NCBI GenBank assembly: GCA_024336345.1
Contig: JANFOG010000006.1
Span: 434,001-498,000, forward strand
Direction of reading: 5' to 3'
Origin: Mariannaea sp. PMI_226
Lineage: Eukaryota > Ascomycota > Sordariomycetes > Hypocreales > Nectriaceae
Length of the DNA: 64,000 nucleotides
Position numbers and translations under genes: made by a program. A model generated the notes under the pieces. That model did not search any database, was not told where the DNA came from, and saw only the letters and a program-made list of their open reading frames with translations. Positions 59,280-64,000 of the stretch are shown here, piece by piece (positions within the stretch are counted from its first letter, which is position 1; each line of letters opens with the position of its first letter).

Positions 59280-60311
59280 CATACACTCAGACACACGAGA
59301 AGGAATAGTCAGCAAGCCCAGCCAGGGCCTACGCTAACGCTTTTCTAATTCTGTGCAGAGAGCTGTTGCATAAACAAACAAACAAATCCCCATCCCACAC
59401 TGGCGGAGAAAAAGTGGATGCTTCACGGCCCCAGCAAGGTCCCCTTCTGAGCGCGCATCAGCATCAGGCCCCCAATCCGAAGCCTCAGCAGCCTGCTCAG
59501 TGCAGCCAAACACCTGAGGCAAAGCCGTTGCTTGCCCGTTGCTCACCCGTTGCTCGCCCGTTGCTTCGTTGCCGGTTGCACAGCTACGGAGAGGCTCCAT
59601 CCAAGGGAACCATGGGTCTGATACAGCATTGGTAACTGACTGCTCTATGTTTTATTATGCTCTCCCTTCGCATCTTTCGAGCTGCCCTTTTACTTTCTTT
59701 TATTCACTCCCAGGCCACTTCACCTTCAATCCTCTCACGCTCCCTCAAATTCATCCTGGACCTGCCATCAGAGGACATTATCACGCCTGATTGTGCAATT
59801 TCGATTGGTACGTCGCACTAGCCATCGTTCCATTGCATCCCTGGTCAACCAAGGTACCTTCCTGGTCCAAGCCCCCCGTACCGAAATAACACCCCTTTCC
59901 CGACAACGCCAACGCAACAAGCTCTCAAAATCACTTCCCAAAAAAAAATTAAAAATAATAACACGCTCGCTCATCATCTCAGGCAACACGGAGAGGATAA
60001 ACGGAAGCCATCTCGGTTTTCTCGTCATTCGCTCACCTGAGCCAGCTCGAGATTAATCGCGTCTCGTCTACCGTGTTTGCGGCGGTGGTTGGTCTCAAAA
60101 CGACAATAAGGAACCGTATTACGTACGAAAACCATCTTCAACTGTACAGATTATTGCGACGCGCCATAATCCATAATCATTTTCATACTCGACAACCGCG
60201 ACACCTCCTGGTAGTTTGTAATCAGGTTGCAACCGCGTATTATCATCACTGGGTGTTTCTACGCACTCCTCAAAAGAACATAACCTACTAACCACAGCTT
60301 TTTCTTACAAT

Positions 60312-62472
60312 GGACGCAAGGGTATGTTTTGCTCCTTGGCGCGTTTTCTTTGTGTGCTGGTTTCCTAGGAACCCAGCAACTCTGACTCGGGAATCTTTGA
60401 GTTTTTGTCTCCAGTTAAGCTGACAACTGTTTTCGCGCAGCCCTTCCGACCGCGCGGTGCCGAAAACATGCCGCATCTTCATGAACGACATAAGTCTATG
60501 GGAAATTTGTCCACAATGGCTTCGAGTGCGAATGCTGGTTTCCGCGGAGCTGCCAAGCGGGCTGCTTTCGGAGACGTGACCAATGTCAGCAAGCCACTTG
60601 GTCATTCGCGTGATGAGAGCAAGGTGCTCAAAGCACAAATTACGAATGTAGCTAGCAACATTCTCTCTACTATCCCAGTGAACAAGGAGAATGGCACATA
60701 CAGCAAGGATGCTTTCAACCGCCCAGCTCAGCGCCCTGGCTCCGGCTTCGTTGGCAGCACAAGAACAGTAACCGAGACTAAGGCCTCAGAGGCATCCGGA
60801 AAGTTGGCTCGCATGGACTCACAGCAGGAGAACCGCCTTTACGTGAAGAAGGATGTCCAGATTAAGACATCAGTCAGTTCCAGCTCTTCTGTCGATAACC
60901 GCTCTCTCCAACCTCGCCACTACAAGAGCCAACCTCAACTTAAGCAACAACAGCCCACTCTCCGTCGAACTCAGAGCAGGCAACTCGAGACTGTCATTGC
61001 AAATGAAAGCGACTCAGAACCCACAGAGGAAGAGACCGCAGCCGCACTGGTTCTGCAGGAGGTCACGAATGCTCAAACTCGCGCCGCCTATTTTGACTCT
61101 CTTTATCTGACGACTACTGAAGAAGCTAGCGTCGATACAAACCGTGAAGAACAGGTCATCGAGTTATCTGCAAACCTTCCCCAAATCTCTGATGAAGAGG
61201 CCATTGTCCCCGTTGCTTATCAAGAAAATCATGTACCTGCCATGTCTGAGCCTGAAGAGTGGGATGAGGAAGATGACGAAGACTTTGACGATCAGGATCA
61301 GGCCTACACAACTGCACACTCATTCCGCTCTCGCGATGCCACTACTAGTGGCGTTACCACTGTTGTTCTCCCTCGAGTCACGGCACGCGTTCAACGCGAG
61401 CTGGAAGAGGCCAAGATTGAAGTCGAGCAAACGCGTACCCAGGACGATATTGAGGAGGAGCTTTGGGATGTGAGCATGGTTGCTGAATACGGGGATGAAA
61501 TTTTCGACTATATGCGAGAACTTGAAGTAAGGCAGCTTAACTATTTGTGTCCTGTTGAATGGCAAACTAACAATGATAATAGATCAAGATGTTGCCCAAC
61601 CCGCATTACATGGATATTCAAACCGACATCCAGTGGTCAATGCGATCAGTTCTTATGGACTGGTTGGTTCAAGTACACAATCGGTTTGGCTTATTGCCGG
61701 AGACCTTGTTCTTGACCGTCAATTACATTGATAGGTTTCTCTCGTCCAAGGTCGTGTCTATTGGCAAGCTTCAGCTTGTTGGCGCAACGGCAATCCTCGT
61801 GGCCTCCAAATATGAGGAAATCAACTGTCCGTCCCTCCAGGAGATAGTATACATGGTCGACAACGGTTACACAGGGGACGAGATCTTGAAGGCAGAACGC
61901 TTCATGCTCAGCATGCTTGGCTTCGAGCTTGGTTGGCCTGGACCAATGAGTTTCCTGCGACGAGTGAGCAAGGCAGATGACTATGATTTGGAAACTCGAA
62001 CACTAGCCAAATACTTCCTCGAGCTTACCATCATGGATGAGCGGTTCGTAGCGTCTCCACCAAGCTTTCTAGCCGCCGGCGCACATTGTTTATCGCGATT
62101 CATCTTGAACAAGGGCGATTGGGTAAGTTCACTGACGCTGCACTGCAAGCATGTTGATCATTACGCTGACATAATGGACAGAGCAAAGCTCATGTGCATT
62201 ACTCGGGTTATACTTGGAGTCAATTGCGACCACTTGTGACCATGATGCTCGAATGTTGCGATCGGCCTCACCTGCATCACGCCGCAGTATTTGAGAAGTA
62301 TGCGGAGCGACGATTTAAGGAGGCGTCGCTGCTCGTACAGAGCGCATTGGATCAGGGCTTTACGCTCCCTGGGCAAACATCGTTCCGGCAGTTGTCGCAA
62401 GATGCCTTCGCTGATGCTTCAGCCGAGGCTCGGTACGGATCGCGCGCCCACCCCATCCCTACCGAAGCTTGA
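60312..62472 (+). CDS. nimE: G2/mitotic cyclin B
   Basis: Four exons (60312-60323, 60441-61526, 61583-62122 and 62182-62472) give 642 residues. Cyclin B activates Cdk1 for entry into mitosis; Aspergillus NimE and fission yeast Cdc13 are the counterparts. The destruction box is RAAFGDVTN (44-52), fitting R-x2-hydrophobic-x4-N for APC/C-driven degradation. The N-terminal half is disordered, with Gln-rich (SQPQLKQQQP) and acidic (EEWDEEDDEDFDDQDQ) stretches. The cyclin box contains YMDIQTDIQWSMRSVLMDWL, TLFLTVNYIDRFLS and GATAILVASKYEEINCPS, followed by the C-terminal cyclin fold ASPPSFLAAGAHCLS and YSGYTWSQLRPLV. The first exon has only four codons (Met-Asp-Ala-Arg), joined in phase to PFRPRGAEN. 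All joins are phase 0. The length is at the long end for fungal cyclin B. Confidence 0.95.
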
Positions 62473-64000
62473 TTGCAATAAGGAAACATGACACCCCCGG
62501 GGGGCAGCACTTGACAGCAGCCACATGCGAATGGTTTCCCGGAATCACTTGCACTGCATGAGCCTTATCACACCTATACTCTGAATAACTGGGTTGGTTC
62601 CTGTATCAGCCACAGTTCTTCATGCCTTGTCTGTGCTCACCGTGGGGTGGCCCAAATCCACCGGCCCGGGATTTTTCTTGCCTTGCTTCACCTCGATGAT
62701 GCAAGCCATCGCCGGGCCGGGAACGACACAAAAGACAGTCCAGCCATCCAGTCACACTTAATCCTTCTCCCGTATATCATGCTCTCCTTACTTACTTTCC
62801 CACAGACATCCTCATCAAAGGATGTTTCATTCTGACGATAACTTTTAATAATCAAGGTGGCTGGACTGGACCGGGTTTAACTATGGGCAAATATATGGGG
62901 ACACCAAGGAAAGCACTGCAGGACCGCAGTTCTTGGAGACCGCTGCCCTCAATTAGGCCAGTGCAATAGCTCTGCCATTGCTCTGTCTATTTAGAGGAAA
63001 GAGGAATCCCTCTTACGACATTGACGACCGTTACGACGATCACGACAACTCATTTCTCTTTGTTTTTTTTTTTTCACCTTTACCATTTTTCTTTGTTTTT
63101 GCGGTTAATTTTATCGTGCTCGGAATTCGGCGTTGTGGGATATGTACTTACGATCCCGCCCCTACTCCGCACGCTCACGCCCACTCCCGTATGGACACAC
63201 CCTCGCTAATCGCAATCACCATCCATAACTATCGCAGTGCTACTCTTTCAGAGAGAGCAGCATGGTCGATGACATGTGACCACTGCCATGCCGTGTATAG
63301 AGGGTATCACAGACATCAGATGGGGGACAAGGGTCGTGGGGGTGGAGGCAGGGTTTCCATCGGGGACCGAATTGGGTTTGATTTATGGACTTGACAGGAT
63401 GAGTGATCCGGGACGGGGGGATAGTGGGCATAGATTTGGGATCGATCATTCAGTCTACTTAGTCTCTTTCTCGGATCAAAGAGGATAGATTCTGGTGTCT
63501 GGATGGACTCCTTCAAAACACCAGCCACCAGCGTCACCGCAACAAAACTGGGCGCCAGACGGTCTTCTCTCTCTGAAGCATCTGGTTGTGTATGATATCT
63601 AATTCCAACCCATATTCAATGGGCTATACTGCATCCTTTAAACAGACCTCTTTGAACTAGAGTTCCAATTTTATGCATCAATTCCATCTGCAGAAGATGT
63701 GACAAGGCTGTATCCGTAGTATACATAGAGTCAGTCTGATTCCCCCTGGAACATGGGTTTTTTTCCTTTGTGTTGAACTGCCGATTGGAGAAAATCCGTG
63801 CACGCGAGATCGCCGAATCTCATCGTTGTAGATTTCTGGAATAACTGCATCGTATCACATAATCTTCTTTTTTAATAAAAAAAAAGCAAACAACTGACTA
63901 GAATCTCTGATAACATTGAGAGAAGGGACCGGGGCGAGGCGGCTTAGGTGCCTAGATCAGCCGTCAACAACTCTTTTTTACGCCTGCCTCCCACGGCTAC
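62473..64000. other. 3' flank of cyclin B and unassigned sequence
   Basis: No gene is supported. An open frame from 62978 to 63394 contains a T-run-encoded Phe tract and no motif. T-rich and CT-rich stretches near 63050-63110 resemble a leader of a gene lying beyond the right edge, which cannot be confirmed. AATAAAAAAAAAGC occurs near 63874. Confidence 0.45.

Larger units (their letters stand above)
52129..60311. other. 8.2-kb gene-free region between the Zn2Cys6 regulator and cyclin B
   Basis: No coding region is supported across this stretch, by far the longest gap in the window. Base composition looks balanced, so it does not resemble AT-rich RIP-mutated repeats. The left part should be the promoter and leader of the minus-strand regulator, and the last few hundred bases the leader of cyclin B (CT-rich, with CTTTTACTTTCTTTTATTC near 59685). 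Between about 54.7 and 58.4 kb the hexamer TTGCGC/GCGCAA recurs 12 times. CA and CT microsatellites occur at 54914-54964 and 59263-59279, and one GTACGGAGTAC at 59209-59219. Confidence 0.5.

Noticed and set aside
62978..63394. 138-codon plus-strand open frame after cyclin B
   Set aside because: Its hydrophobic stretch is encoded by a poly-T tract that looks like a leader, and nothing else in it is recognisable.

Overview
This window is nuclear DNA from a filamentous ascomycete. Short GT-AG introns (about 50-120 bp, one of 348 bp) carry CTAAC/CTGAC-type branch points. Intergenic DNA has pyrimidine-rich leaders and (GGTA)n/TACCT tracts. The gene families are ascomycete ones: a Pth11-like 7TM protein, Bna7 formamidase, an MCT-type MFS carrier and a Zn2Cys6 regulator. 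I infer Sordariomycetes, probably Hypocreales, from the feel of the proteins and intergenic motifs; that placement was not tested. I found no rRNA, intact tRNA, CRISPR, phage or bacterial operon.

I support nineteen protein genes, almost all housekeeping. Left to right: a conserved acidic-tailed hypothetical protein (3057-4148); Las1, a pre-rRNA endonuclease (6160-7160); glyoxalase II (7499-9047); an EF-hand protein (10041-10883); a 4EHP-like eIF4E (minus, 11689-12603); a short kinesin-3-like motor (minus, 14792-16693); an AT-hook protein (17688-18340); the aprataxin homologue Hnt3 (minus, 18771-19743); a large RWD/UBA DExH helicase (minus, 20137-24292); importin alpha (minus, 25751-27822); telomere protein Pot1 (29616-31847); cohesin subunit Scc3 (minus, 32344-35951); urease accessory protein UreD (36539-37528); RNA polymerase III subunit Rpc4/Rpc53 (38127-39822); a Pth11-like 7TM protein (minus, 40168-41675); kynurenine formamidase (43816-44743); an MCT-type transporter (minus, 45241-46676); an unusual regulator with a ubiquitin-like N-terminus and a C-terminal Zn2Cys6 cluster (minus, 50148-52128); and cyclin B (60312-62472).

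Exon joins were worked out by hand. In every multi-exon gene the summed coding length is divisible by three and the joined protein reads through family motifs. The genes do not form a pathway cluster. Several serve chromosome biology (Scc3, Pot1, Hnt3, cyclin B, kinesin, importin, AT-hook) and several serve RNA or translation (Las1, eIF4E, DExH helicase, Rpc4).

The least explained parts are the long gene-free stretches: 1-3056, 12604-14791, 41676-43815, 46677-50147 and above all 52129-60311 (8.2 kb). The last two flank the Zn2Cys6 regulator, and both are enriched by hand count in the hexamer TTGCGC/GCGCAA. Other points to check are a MITE-like inverted-repeat element at 4960-5246, a possible dual-targeted glyoxalase II, a single-codon first exon, a uORF whose stop overlaps the ureD start, and a tandem splice acceptor in POT1.
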